Shown: positions 1-8,571, numbered from the stretch's first letter. The stretch is 64,000 nucleotides of DNA from CAYOEV01 sp964403075 (GCA_964403075.1 CAYOEV010000012.1:7481-71480); one strand, 5' to 3'. The notes: generated by a model from the sequence alone, not told the origin. Program-made: numbers and translations.

Positions 1-555
1 ATCAATGATTTCCTGTGGAGCCGCTGCCAAAAAGGCCTGTTTGGATGCTTCCGCCTGTTCTATTTGCGCGACATATTCTTCCTCCTGACTTAATCCAGTG
101 CCTAACACGTGAAAATGAATGAGATACACTACTCCGAAAGCGATCGTGAAATAAAAACCATACAACCACCATGGTGGAAGTCGGTTATCCAACTCCTTGA
201 TGCCGTCGTATTCGTGATCGGTGGCCACGTCTTTCTCATGAGCTACCGGTACTGAAACATTCACTCGGTTCCAAAAACGGGTCCAAAAGCCGACATTTTC
301 CATCCCTGGACGTACGGTAATTATTTCCTGCGTCTGTGGTTCTTGCCCCAGTTCTTCGGTGCGTGCCCGCATCATGGTGCGCATGGCAAACAGTGCCACG
401 ATCAGCGCAGTGAGTGCGAGGATACAAACCAACAATGCAATGGTTAACACGATCTCCATCCGGTATTGAGAGGTAAAATTCACTTCTGTGTCCTGCGACC
501 AGCCCCAAATAGGGATCGTGAGAAGCATGAGTAAGGTGATGAGTATTCTTTTCAT
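1..555 (-). CDS. ccoP: cbb3 oxidase subunit III CcoP, N-terminal part (cut by window edge)
   Basis: Diheme c-type subunit of cbb3 cytochrome c oxidase, which passes electrons from cytochrome c to CcoO/CcoN in the inner membrane. The 185 visible codons start at ATG 553-555 and remain open at base 1. Seen: an N-terminal hydrophobic signal or membrane segment (about residues 1-20), a second one (about 35-56), then the FixP_N signature DHEYDGIKELDNRLPPWW followed by a third membrane helix. The heme-binding CxxCH motifs would lie beyond the window. The start overlaps the ccoQ stop codon (ATGA), so translation is coupled. It is the last visible gene of the ccoS-NO-Q-P operon. The two extra N-terminal hydrophobic segments before the FixP_N motif resemble the extended CcoP of Bacteroidota. 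Confidence is high from motif and context. Confidence 0.93.
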   Translation of the reverse strand, partial: MKRILITLLMLLTIPIWGWSQDTEVNFTSQYRMEIVLTIALLVCILALTALIVALFAMRTMMRARTEELGQEPQTQEIITVRPGMENVGFWTRFWNRVNVSVPVAHEKDVATDHEYDGIKELDNRLPPWWLYGFYFTIAFGVVYLIHFHVLGTGLSQEEEYVAQIEQAEASKQAFLAAAPQEIID

Positions 556-731
556 GGCAGTTGATTAGCGTCAAGAGGCAACTGGGATTTGTCTTTCATC
601 TCTTTTTTACTGGCAGTAAATACATACCAGAAGAGTCCCAGAAAAAACAGAAAGAAGATGGTGAAAGAGATCACAGGAAAAATTTCAATCCCTGAGATGG
701 TCTCCAAATGGTGTTTGATAAATTTTAGCAT
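552..731 (-). CDS. ccoQ: cbb3 oxidase small subunit CcoQ/FixQ-like
   Basis: A 59-residue single-span membrane protein, starting MLKFIKHHLETISGIEIFP and ending in a hydrophilic tail rich in Lys, Asp and Gln. Size, one transmembrane helix (about residues 17-40) and position between ccoNO and ccoP identify it as CcoQ, the subunit that stabilises the cbb3 complex. The start is ATG at 729-731, two bases past the ccoNO stop. The stop overlaps the ccoP start by ATGA. Sequence conservation in this family is low, so the call rests mostly on context and topology. Confidence 0.85.
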   Translation of the reverse strand: MLKFIKHHLETISGIEIFPVISFTIFFLFFLGLFWYVFTASKKEMKDKSQLPLDANQLP

Positions 732-733
732 AA

Positions 734-2926
734 TTACTCCTGATTTTGGGTCACTTCTTCAATTTTTGAAATGTCGGTACCCAGTCGCTGCAGGTACGCA
801 ATGAGTGCAATGATCTCCGCATCTGGACTTACGTTCAAGTCCTCCTTCCCGAGCTTGTCGGCAATGGCTTGGGCTTGTGCCTCCGCATGTGCCACCGCCT
901 GTGCATCAAACCCTTCCTCGTATGGCACGCCAAGGGTCTGCATGGCGCGTACCTTGTTGTCCAGCATGCCCTTATCCCACGACTGCTCGTAAAGCCAGGG
1001 GTAAGGTGGCATGATTGAGCCCGGAGACATGCTGGTAGGCTCAAGCATATGGTAAAAATGCCAACTGTCGGGGTACTTTCCGCCCACCCGGTGTAAGTCT
1101 GGTCCGGTTCGTTTGGAACCCCACTGAAATGGGTGATCGTACACAAATTCTCCTGCTTTGGAGTATTCGCCGTAGCGCTCAGTTTCCGAACGGAATGGAC
1201 GGATCATCTGGGAGTGACAGGTATGGCAACCTTCGCGTACATAAATATCTCTGCCATTTAGCTCAAGCGGGGTGTAGGGCAGCACGCTGGCAATGGTTGG
1301 CACATTTGATTTCACCAGGAAAACAGGAACAAACTCGATAATACCTCCAATGGCCACTGCCACGAAGGCAAGTATGGTCAGTCGCATGGGTTTGGCTTCC
1401 AATAATCTTCGGTGCCAGTACACGCTTTTGTCTGCACGGTAATTCTTTGCCAGTGGTGCCGCTTCTGCCTGGGTTTCCTTGATAAACTTTCCTGAATAGG
1501 CTGTTTTTATTAAGTTGTAAACCATGAGCAGTGCACCGATGAGGTACAAGGTTCCACCTATGGCCCGCATCCAGTACATGGGTAAAATCTGGGTCACGGT
1601 TTCCAGAAAATTTGGATACATCAATACCCCCTCAGGCGTGAATTGCTTCCACATGGAACTTTGTGCAAAACCTGCCCAGTACAAAGGCAAAGCATACAAA
1701 ATGATGCCCAACGTACCTAACCAGAAGTGCGCATTGGCCATTGATTGGGAAAAGATTTTGGTACCATACATTCGAGGAATCAGGTAGTACAACATGCCAA
1801 ATGTCATGAAGCCATTCCAGCCGATGCCTCCAATATGAACGTGGCCGATGACCCAGTCGGAAAAGTGTGCAATGGCATTCACACTTTTTAGCGATAATAA
1901 GGGTCCCTCGAAAGTCGACATGCCATAGCAAGTGATGGCGACCACAAAAAATTTCAATACGGGATCTTCCCGCACACGATCCCAGGCCCCTCGTAAGGTG
2001 AGCAGCCCGTTCAGCATACCCCCCCAGGAAGGAGCGATGAGCATAATGGAGAAAACCACTCCCAAAGATTGGGCCCAGTTAGGAAGTGAAGAATAAAGCA
2101 GGTGGTGAGGGCCAGCCCAGATGTAAATGAAGATGAGTGCCCAAAAATGAATAATGGATAGTCTGTAAGAATAAATGGGTCGGTTGGCTGCCTTGGGAAC
2201 AAAATAGTACATGAGCCCCAGGTATGGGGTGGTTAGAAAGAATGCCACTGCGTTGTGTCCATACCACCACTGTACCAGGGCATCCTGCACACCGGCATAC
2301 CAGGAATAGCTTTTGGTAATTGAAATGGGTAACTCGAAAGAGTTGACCACATGGAGCAGAGCGACCGTGACGAAGGTGGCGATGTAAAACCAAATAGCTA
2401 CGTAAATGTGGCGCTCCCGACGCTTAATGAGCGTGCCGATCATATTGATACCAAAGACTACCCAAATAATGGTGATGGCAATATCAATCGGCCATTCCAA
2501 TTCGGCATATTCCTTTCCGGTGGTCATCCCCAAGGGTAAGGTAATGGCAGCGGCCAGGATGATGAGTTGCCAGCCCCAGAAATGAATTTTGGATAGCAAG
2601 TCACTAAACATTCTGGTTTTCAGCAATCGCTGCATGGAATAGTACACTGCTGCAAATATTCCGTTCCCGACGAAAGCAAAAATCACGGCATTGGTATGCA
2701 GTGGCCTTAATCTTCCGAAAGTAGTGTATTGAAGGTTGAGGCTCCAAGAGGGTATGACCAGTTGAAAAGCTATCCATAGTCCGACAAGCATACCCACAAT
2801 ACCAAAAACAACCGTAGCAATGAGAAACAGCCGGACGATTTGATTGTCATAATAAAAGGTTTCAAGTCCTTTTTTCTGGACTTCAGACGAGGAGGCTACC
2901 CCGTCATTTGCAGTTTTTGTCGCCAT
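734..2926 (-). CDS. ccoNO: Fused cbb3 oxidase subunits I and II (CcoN-CcoO)
   Basis: Catalytic core of cbb3 oxidase (O2 to water, with proton pumping) fused to its monoheme cytochrome c subunit in one chain of 730 residues. Residues about 25-510 form the CcoN heme-copper part with about 12 membrane helices. Visible heme and copper ligands are RLRPLHTNAV (H77), a GHNAV motif, the GPHH pair and GHVHIGG. Residues about 520-730 are CcoO with the heme c site CHTCH (C567-H571) and a SPGSIMPPYPW stretch that should hold the axial Met. The chosen start is ATG 2926 (MATKTANDG). A longer in-frame reading to 2995 would start inside ccoS, and ccoS already overlaps this gene by 23 nt. The N-O fusion is known in Bacteroidota; most proteobacteria have separate genes. 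Confidence 0.95.
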   Translation of the reverse strand: MATKTANDGVASSSEVQKKGLETFYYDNQIVRLFLIATVVFGIVGMLVGLWIAFQLVIPSWSLNLQYTTFGRLRPLHTNAVIFAFVGNGIFAAVYYSMQRLLKTRMFSDLLSKIHFWGWQLIILAAAITLPLGMTTGKEYAELEWPIDIAITIIWVVFGINMIGTLIKRRERHIYVAIWFYIATFVTVALLHVVNSFELPISITKSYSWYAGVQDALVQWWYGHNAVAFFLTTPYLGLMYYFVPKAANRPIYSYRLSIIHFWALIFIYIWAGPHHLLYSSLPNWAQSLGVVFSIMLIAPSWGGMLNGLLTLRGAWDRVREDPVLKFFVVAITCYGMSTFEGPLLSLKSVNAIAHFSDWVIGHVHIGGIGWNGFMTFGMLYYLIPRMYGTKIFSQSMANAHFWLGTLGIILYALPLYWAGFAQSSMWKQFTPEGVLMYPNFLETVTQILPMYWMRAIGGTLYLIGALLMVYNLIKTAYSGKFIKETQAEAAPLAKNYRADKSVYWHRRLLEAKPMRLTILAFVAVAIGGIIEFVPVFLVKSNVPTIASVLPYTPLELNGRDIYVREGCHTCHSQMIRPFRSETERYGEYSKAGEFVYDHPFQWGSKRTGPDLHRVGGKYPDSWHFYHMLEPTSMSPGSIMPPYPWLYEQSWDKGMLDNKVRAMQTLGVPYEEGFDAQAVAHAEAQAQAIADKLGKEDLNVSPDAEIIALIAYLQRLGTDISKIEEVTQNQE

Positions 2927-3077
2927 TTTCGGTTGGATTTTCGTCTTCAAATAAAATACGCACAGAAGGTGTGTAATCGTCGTCGTATTGACCACTTCTG
3001 GCAGCCCATAAAAAGGCTGTCAAAAATCCAAAGGCCAGCGCCAGGCTGCAGACAATTAAAATAAAAATGACACCCAT
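2904..3077 (-). CDS. ccoS: cbb3 oxidase assembly protein CcoS
   Basis: A 57-residue protein: one N-terminal membrane helix (residues 2-25), then an acidic tail. It matches CcoS in size and in the motif FLWAARSGQYDD, close to the family pattern FxWAxxxGQFDD. CcoS is needed to insert heme b and copper into CcoN. The start is ATG 3075-3077 and the stop lies 23 nt inside ccoNO, so the two are translationally linked. It is the first gene of the oxidase operon. It follows a 161-bp gap after the copper ATPase gene ccoI, and that gap contains an FNR-like box. Confidence 0.93.
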   Translation of the reverse strand: MGVIFILIVCSLALAFGFLTAFLWAARSGQYDDDYTPSVRILFEDENPTENGDKNCK

Positions 3078-3146
3078 ACATGTGCTTTATTTCACAAGGT
3101 TATCATCTTCGTAAAGGGTACATGCTGAGTGATGACACTGCATTTG

Positions 3147-3160
3147 CTGATTTTTATCAG
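3147..3160 (-). promoter_or_regulatory. FNR/CRP-type box upstream of the cco operon
   Basis: Perfect inverted repeat CTGAT-TTTT-ATCAG, matching the FNR consensus core TGAT-N4-ATCA. It lies in the gap between ccoI and ccoS, with its centre 76 nt upstream of the ccoS ATG. A poorer -7 candidate (TACCCTTT, 3121-3114) sits 36 nt from the box centre on the minus strand. This spacing is compatible with a class II activator site. The box is seen directly; the regulator (probably the CRP-domain response regulator at 7516-8568) is inferred. Confidence 0.7.
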
Positions 3161-3238
3161 GGTGGCCGGATAAACGGCGTTTTGATGAATCTTATTCACC
3201 TTTCTGCGCAGTCAGGTTTACGTGGCCGTGAACATGGT

Positions 3239-5626
3239 TTACTTTATAATTTTTTGGCTCCGCCAGCTGACTGAGCCGGTCACGAAAGCCACGACAGTTA
3301 CCGAACTAACCGGCATCAGGATGGCACTGACAAGGGGCGTGAGCTGTCCGGACATGGCAAAGGAAAGTCCTACGGCATTGTATAAAAAAGATAGACCAAA
3401 GGCAACATAGACAATTCGTTTCACGTCTTTGGTGAAGCGCAGAATGGATGGCAACTGATTGAGTTTTTCGGCCGTTACGATGGCATCGCAGGAGGGGGAG
3501 AATTGATGAATATTTTCAGAGACTGCAATGCCACAGTGCGCCTGTTTGAGTGCGCCCGCATCATTAAGCCCATCACCCACCATCAGCATTTTGTCTTTTG
3601 AGTTGCGTACAAACGCCAATTTGTCCATTGGTTTCTGCTCAAAATAGAGCGATTCAAAATAAGGAGCCAGACGTTCTTTTTCTGCAGGCTTATCACCAGA
3701 AAGCAGGTGAGTATTGTAATTTCTTTTTAGGGATTGCAACATGGTGAACACGTCTCTTCGGTAAGTGGAAGGGCAGCGGAAATAGCCAAGGTAGTCACCT
3801 TCAATGGCTACGTGTACTTGCGACTCGGAAGATGAGGGAGTGGCGTGGGTTTGCCCCACCCATTTTGCCGCACCTACCTTAATAGATCGATCGTGTATCC
3901 AGGCTTCAAATCCACTACCTGTGTGTTCCTTAAACCGTTGAATGGGCAGCTTTTCGAGAGATGCCGGAGCATGGGTAAGAATTACCCGGCTTAACGGATG
4001 TGCAGAGTTGGCCAGTCCGGTTTTTAATAAGCGCCATTGGTCTTCATCAAGGGGCTGCTTACCTTCGAAGGTCACCCGTTCACTTTCATTGCGGGTGAGG
4101 GTGCCGGTCTTGTCAAACACCAGAGACGAAACATCCGACAACTGTTCCACCACGTCGGCATTTTTTAAATACCATCCAGATCTGCCCAACAGACGCATGG
4201 CGTGTCCGTAAGCGAAAGGCAGGCTGAGCGCGAGGGCGCAAGGGCAGGCCACAATCAAGACGGCGGTGGTGCTAAGCCATACCATTTCAGGGGCATACCA
4301 CTGCCAGTACAAGGCATTACCTACAGCAAGTATGAGAATAATGGCCGTAAAATAACTACTGATGCCGTCGATGGCCGTCTGCATCGGCCGGTAGGTTTTG
4401 CGAAATACTTCTTGATTCCACAGCTGTGTCAGCTCACTTGTAGCCACATTCCTTGTCAACCGGCACTTGATTTGAACTCCTTTTTGTCTACCTCCTGCAA
4501 AAAGCGCATCTCCTTTATGTTTGATTACCGGACTCTGTTCACCAGAGATAAAGCTGTAATCCATGGCGGTCTGTTCATCTAATAGCACCGCATCTGCAGG
4601 TAGGATTTCATCGTTGTGAATAAGTACCACATCGCCTTTCTGTAATTCCTTTAAGGGGGTAGCCACTTCTTTTCCTTTCACCATTCGCTGGATAGATACG
4701 GGAAAATAGGAGGAATAATCTCTCTCGAATGAAAGGGCCTGATACGTTTTGTTTTGGTACCACTTACCGACTAATAAAAGAAACACAAGCCCACTTAAAG
4801 AATCCATATAGCCAGCACCAGTCATAGACACAATTTCGTAGGTACTTCTACCAAAAAGGGTCACCATGCCCAGTGCAATGGGTAAGTCGATGGTAAGGTG
4901 TCGATGTTGAATGCCGATTACCGCACTTTTCAGGTAATCCCATCCGGCGTAAAAAAGGACGGGCACACCTAAAAACAGGTTGATCCAACGGAAAAGCACT
5001 CGAAAACTTTCTTCCATTTCGAGGTGAATATCCAGGTATTCTGGAAAGCTCATTAACATGGCATTTCCAAAACAAAAACCAGCTACTGCAATTCGGGCGG
5101 TAGGTGATGCGGGTCTCTTTTGCGATTCTCCATGCCTGCCTACCTGATCCAGTGAAATATCTGGTGTGTATCCCAATTGAGCCAACAATATGGCCAGGTC
5201 CTTTAATGTGATGGATTCCGGATCGTAAGTAAGGGTGAGTTGTTTCTTCACAAAATTCACTTCTGACCGGTAAATGGCTTTGTTTATGGTTGGTAGGTGT
5301 TCCAAAAGATAGATGCAAGAGCTGCAATGGATACCGGAGAGGAAGAATTTAACCACCGCCAGACGCTCTTCTCTGAAAGTCAAAAGATCGCTAACAATAT
5401 CTGGATGATCCAGAAAGGAATATTTTTTCTCCGCCTGGAGATAAGACAATGAGGTGTTTTGTCGAGAGGTAGTGGCAAAGTGGTGGCTTAAAGGTGTACC
5501 GCTGAGTAATTCATGAACCGCCTTACATCCATAGCAGCAAAAAAGAAGATTTCCTTCTGATGCTACAGGCACCCCGCAAGGGTCACCGCAATGGTCGCAG
5601 TGGACGATAACAGAAGGTTCAGACAC
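3239..5626 (-). CDS. ccoI: Copper-transporting P-type ATPase for cbb3 oxidase assembly (CcoI/FixI type)
   Basis: P1B-type ATPase of about 795 residues that exports Cu(I) across the inner membrane to supply the CuB site of cbb3 oxidase. In order: an N-terminal Cys-rich metal-binding module (HCDHCGDPCG ... CCYGCKAVHELL) typical of FixI, an HMA-like domain (GIHCSSCIYLLEHL), membrane helices, the FISGEQSPV actuator motif, the metal site CPCALALS, the phosphorylation site DKTGTLT and the hinge GDGLNDA. No ATG precedes the metal-binding module. GTG at 5626, overlapping the usp stop (GTGTCTGA), is the best start; TTG at 5662 would sit deeper in usp. It forms an operon with usp under an FNR-like promoter, just upstream of the oxidase genes. 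Confidence 0.93.
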   Translation of the reverse strand: MSEPSVIVHCDHCGDPCGVPVASEGNLLFCCYGCKAVHELLSGTPLSHHFATTSRQNTSLSYLQAEKKYSFLDHPDIVSDLLTFREERLAVVKFFLSGIHCSSCIYLLEHLPTINKAIYRSEVNFVKKQLTLTYDPESITLKDLAILLAQLGYTPDISLDQVGRHGESQKRPASPTARIAVAGFCFGNAMLMSFPEYLDIHLEMEESFRVLFRWINLFLGVPVLFYAGWDYLKSAVIGIQHRHLTIDLPIALGMVTLFGRSTYEIVSMTGAGYMDSLSGLVFLLLVGKWYQNKTYQALSFERDYSSYFPVSIQRMVKGKEVATPLKELQKGDVVLIHNDEILPADAVLLDEQTAMDYSFISGEQSPVIKHKGDALFAGGRQKGVQIKCRLTRNVATSELTQLWNQEVFRKTYRPMQTAIDGISSYFTAIILILAVGNALYWQWYAPEMVWLSTTAVLIVACPCALALSLPFAYGHAMRLLGRSGWYLKNADVVEQLSDVSSLVFDKTGTLTRNESERVTFEGKQPLDEDQWRLLKTGLANSAHPLSRVILTHAPASLEKLPIQRFKEHTGSGFEAWIHDRSIKVGAAKWVGQTHATPSSSESQVHVAIEGDYLGYFRCPSTYRRDVFTMLQSLKRNYNTHLLSGDKPAEKERLAPYFESLYFEQKPMDKLAFVRNSKDKMLMVGDGLNDAGALKQAHCGIAVSENIHQFSPSCDAIVTAEKLNQLPSILRFTKDVKRIVYVAFGLSFLYNAVGLSFAMSGQLTPLVSAILMPVSSVTVVAFVTGSVSWRSQKIIK

Positions 5627-6050
5627 TCGTAGCGAGATTGTATGCCAATGCGTTAGGAACAATCATTACAGGGGCATTACATGTATGTAAGATCCGGGCG
5701 GCGTTACTTCCCACATGATTATCTTGACCGTTGCCATTGACGCCTAAAATCACCAGATCTACCGGATGCTCCTGAATGAATTTCAGCAACTCTTCTTCCA
5801 CAATGCCAGTGGTTACATGCGATTTGATTGTTGGATGATTGTTTACCACCAAATTATCAACGAACTGTTGCATACGTGATTTGATGTTCACCAAAGAAGC
5901 CTCATCCTCCAGGTCAAAAGGGGCAGGATTGGGGTACACATGAAGTAGAAAGATGGACGACTGATTTCGTCTCCCTACGTGCACGCCAGCCTGTATGGCC
6001 CTCCACGCGGCAGGTGAAAAGTCTGTCGGTATGAGTATATTATGAAACAC
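5619..6050 (-). CDS. Universal stress protein UspA family
   Basis: Single Usp domain, 143 residues from the proposed start. It has the family N-terminus FHNILIPTDFSP, the middle segment VDLVILGVNGNGQ, and an ATP-binding-like end GSNAARILHTCNAPVMIVP. Such genes often sit among cbb3 and anaerobiosis genes. An ATG at 6086 gives a longer protein (155 residues). I prefer GTG 6050 because a perfect -7 element (TAGCTTTG, 6076-6069) lies between the two, 33 nt from an FNR-like box, and because family members usually begin right before (N)ILIPTD. The gene overlaps ccoI by 8 nt. Confidence 0.82.
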   Translation of the reverse strand: MFHNILIPTDFSPAAWRAIQAGVHVGRRNQSSIFLLHVYPNPAPFDLEDEASLVNIKSRMQQFVDNLVVNNHPTIKSHVTTGIVEEELLKFIQEHPVDLVILGVNGNGQDNHVGSNAARILHTCNAPVMIVPNALAYNLATSV

Positions 6051-6068
6051 CAGATGATTCTTTGCGTT

Positions 6069-6112
6069 CAAAGCTATTTCTACCATAAAGTTTACGGATT
6101 GATGTCAATCAT
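6069..6112 (-). promoter_or_regulatory. FNR-like box and -7 element of the usp-ccoI operon
   Basis: On the plus strand TTGAT-GTCA-ATCAT (6099-6112) matches TTGAT-N4-ATCAA in all but the last base. On the minus strand a perfect Bacteroidota -7 box TAGCTTTG runs 6076-6069, with its centre 33 nt from the box centre. That places the activator near -40. Both elements are seen directly. Regulation by an FNR-like factor is inferred. The same box also lies 100 nt upstream of the divergent kinase gene, so it may act on both. Confidence 0.72.
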
Positions 6113-6209
6113 TAGCTTTAATGAGTTTTGTCAGGCGCTTCAGCGTGATCAATCACCTCTCGTTACGTAACTGGTCATTTATTCAAAGTCATTATCCCTG
6201 GATATTACA

Positions 6210-7547
6210 ATGGAAATCACAAGCGACTTTTTAATGTCCTCTCAAGGTCTCAAATTATTGAAAAATCTCTTCATCAGCTCTGGTGAAGGAATCATGTTCA
6301 TCGACGCAGGTGGATGTATACTTACATTGAATCCTCGTGCAGAGGAAATGTTTGGCTATACGGAGGAGGAATTGCGGGGGGAGCCAATAGAAAAACTGGT
6401 ACCTGCCCCATTCCGAAAGCACCATCAAAGTAAGCGAAATAGCTACCTCAAGGCGCCTGAAGCCCGAAGAATGGGTGCGGGTCGCGACCTCTCTGGATTA
6501 AAGAAAGATGGAACAGTTTTTCCCTTAGAAGTAAGTTTAAGTTACTTCATGCATGATAATGAAGGGATAGTTGTCGCCTTTGTTACGGACATTTCTGTTC
6601 GCAAGCAGCAGGAAGACGAAATTCGTAATCAACAGGTTGCCCTCGAGCAGCAGACGGAAATTTTGCAACAGAAGGTGAGTGAAAGGACCAAAGAATTGGA
6701 GCACATGAATCTTGGTCTCCAAAGTCAAATCCAGGAACGAAAAATGGCGGAAAAAGCGCTTAAAAAAAGTTTACAGGAATTACGTCGCGCTGAAATTGAA
6801 ATTGTACAGGCATATGAAAAAGAGAAAGAATTGGGTGAATTGAAATCGCGATTCGTATCCATGGCCAGTCATGAATTTCGCACACCGCTAACCACTATTT
6901 TGTCTTCTGCCAACTTAATTGCCCGCTATTCAGAGCGCAACCACCAGGAGTCCAGGGAAAAGCACATTGGTCGAATTAGGACGGCTGTTCAAAACCTGAC
7001 TGCTATATTGAATGACTTTTTATCTCTGGAAAAGGTGGAATCTGGTAAGATCAGCGTAAATGAAGTACATTTCCACATGAGGCCTTTATGCAATGAGATA
7101 CTGGAAGAAATTAGGCCAATATTAAAAAAAGGACAAAAAATCAAAGCGGAAATTGAAGATTGCGCGATGATCAGCGATCAACATCTGATCAAAAATATCA
7201 TGCTCAACCTATTGTCGAATGCCCGAAAATATTCCAACGAGGGGGATACCATCTTCTTTCAAGTTCAAGAGGAAGGCCATCAGGTGCGCGTGATCGTTCG
7301 TGATGAAGGAATTGGCATACCTGAGGATGAGCAGTCAGGACTATTTAATCGTTTTTTTCGTGCCGCCAACGTCACCAACATACCAGGGACCGGACTCGGG
7401 CTAAACATTCTGAAAAGTTACGTGGATCTACTGGGGGGCATGGTTACTTTTGAAAGTAAAGAAGGATTTGGTACTACCTTTACGGTAATACTTCCGAAAG
7501 CGCTAGACAACCCGAATGAATCCAAAGCAAAAGATTCTGGTCATTGA
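6210..7547 (+). CDS. PAS-domain sensor histidine kinase (FixL-like candidate)
   Basis: Soluble kinase of 445 residues with no membrane helix: PAS (about 14-130), a coiled coil (about 135-210), HisKA with the phosphorylated His in SMASHEFRTPL (H221), and HATPase with N box (MLNLLSNARKYS), G1 (DEGIGIP) and G2 (GTGLGLNI). The PAS segment from PAPFRKHH to GTVFPL aligns without gaps to my recollection of Bradyrhizobium FixL. It places H72 at the heme-ligand His and R92 (MGAGR) at the distal Arg. Non-heme PAS kinases can share these residues, so oxygen sensing is an inference. Its stop lies 32 nt inside the response regulator gene, so they form a cognate pair. It diverges from usp-ccoI. Confidence 0.9.
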   Translation: MEITSDFLMSSQGLKLLKNLFISSGEGIMFIDAGGCILTLNPRAEEMFGYTEEELRGEPIEKLVPAPFRKHHQSKRNSYLKAPEARRMGAGRDLSGLKKDGTVFPLEVSLSYFMHDNEGIVVAFVTDISVRKQQEDEIRNQQVALEQQTEILQQKVSERTKELEHMNLGLQSQIQERKMAEKALKKSLQELRRAEIEIVQAYEKEKELGELKSRFVSMASHEFRTPLTTILSSANLIARYSERNHQESREKHIGRIRTAVQNLTAILNDFLSLEKVESGKISVNEVHFHMRPLCNEILEEIRPILKKGQKIKAEIEDCAMISDQHLIKNIMLNLLSNARKYSNEGDTIFFQVQEEGHQVRVIVRDEGIGIPEDEQSGLFNRFFRAANVTNIPGTGLGLNILKSYVDLLGGMVTFESKEGFGTTFTVILPKALDNPNESKAKDSGH

Positions 7548-8568
7548 GGACCAACCCGAAGTAAGAGAGAATATTGCCGAATTACTGGAGTTATCTAATT
7601 ATGAAGTAGATACGGCTTCAAATGGTAAGATTGGTATAAAAAAAGCGCTTGACATGCGGCCAGACTTGATACTTTGTGACATCATGATGCCGGAAATGGA
7701 CGGTTATGAGGTCTTGTACCTGATGGGGAAAAACCCGGAAGTGTCCGGCATTCCCTTTATTTTTCTTACTGCAAAAACTGAGAAAAGAGACATTCGAAAA
7801 GGCATGAACGCCGGTGCCGATGATTACATCACCAAGCCATTTGAGGAAATGGAATTGCTGGGGGCAGTGGAGAGGCGACTGGCAAAGTACGAAGCCATCC
7901 GTAGATTGAAAAACAACGCGGAGGAATTCCTGAAGACAGCAGGAAAACAATTGAGCCTGGACGCTTTGATGAAAAACGAGCAAACGAGATCTTTCAAAAA
8001 GAAGGATGTCATCTACCGGGAAGGTGATTATGCCACCTATGCATATTTGGTAAAGCGGGGAAAAGTGAAGACCTACAAAATAAATGAAGATGGAAAGGAA
8101 TTCATCCATGACATCATCGTTCCTGGCAGTTTCCTGGGAGAAAAAGCCCTAATCCAAGACCGTGAGCGCACCGAATTTGCCATGGCTTTGGAAGAAACTG
8201 AACTGATACTCATTCCACGCGGCGATTTCAAGGAGCTAGTTTTTAAGAATAATGAGGTTTCCTCTCAGTTTATCAAGTTAATGGCCAAAAGCTTGTCAGA
8301 AAAAGAAAAAGAGCTGATGGAAATGGCGTACAACACCGTGCGAAAACGAACAGCCGATGCCCTCATGCGTCTGCACGATACCTATATGGCTGAGAATGCA
8401 ACTGCTGTATTCAGTATCTCCCGCTCCGATCTTGCAGGGATGGTAGGCACAGCACCCGAGTCTGTCATACGCATCCTTTCTGAATTCAAAAGTGAAGGCT
8501 ACTTAAAAATTATTGGTGGGCACATTGAAGTCATTGACCCTGAGGCTATCCGGCATATCCAATATTGA
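7516..8568 (+). CDS. Response regulator with CRP/FNR output domain
   Basis: 350 residues. The receiver domain (about 5-125) has acidic pocket ED, phosphorylated D55 in CDIMMPEMDGYE and K107 in ITKPFEE. A cyclic-nucleotide-binding-type beta roll follows (about 150-260), then the winged helix of the Crp family (about 275-345). The recognition helix reads APESVIRILSEF. E315 and R319 match the Glu and Arg of CRP/FNR that read the TGA of the half-site. Pro replaces the CRP Arg180, as expected for an FNR/FixK-like rather than CRP specificity. The four FeS cysteines of FNR are absent, so signal input should come by phosphorylation from the adjacent kinase. It overlaps that kinase gene by 32 nt. Nearby FNR-like boxes are its likely targets (inference). 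Confidence 0.92.
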   Translation: MNPKQKILVIEDQPEVRENIAELLELSNYEVDTASNGKIGIKKALDMRPDLILCDIMMPEMDGYEVLYLMGKNPEVSGIPFIFLTAKTEKRDIRKGMNAGADDYITKPFEEMELLGAVERRLAKYEAIRRLKNNAEEFLKTAGKQLSLDALMKNEQTRSFKKKDVIYREGDYATYAYLVKRGKVKTYKINEDGKEFIHDIIVPGSFLGEKALIQDRERTEFAMALEETELILIPRGDFKELVFKNNEVSSQFIKLMAKSLSEKEKELMEMAYNTVRKRTADALMRLHDTYMAENATAVFSISRSDLAGMVGTAPESVIRILSEFKSEGYLKIIGGHIEVIDPEAIRHIQY

Positions 8569-8571
8569 TGG

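Noticed and set aside
4848..5327. Long antisense open frame inside ccoI
   Set aside because: It has His/Arg/Ser-rich composition without domains and lies entirely within a well-supported ATPase gene on the same strand in another frame.
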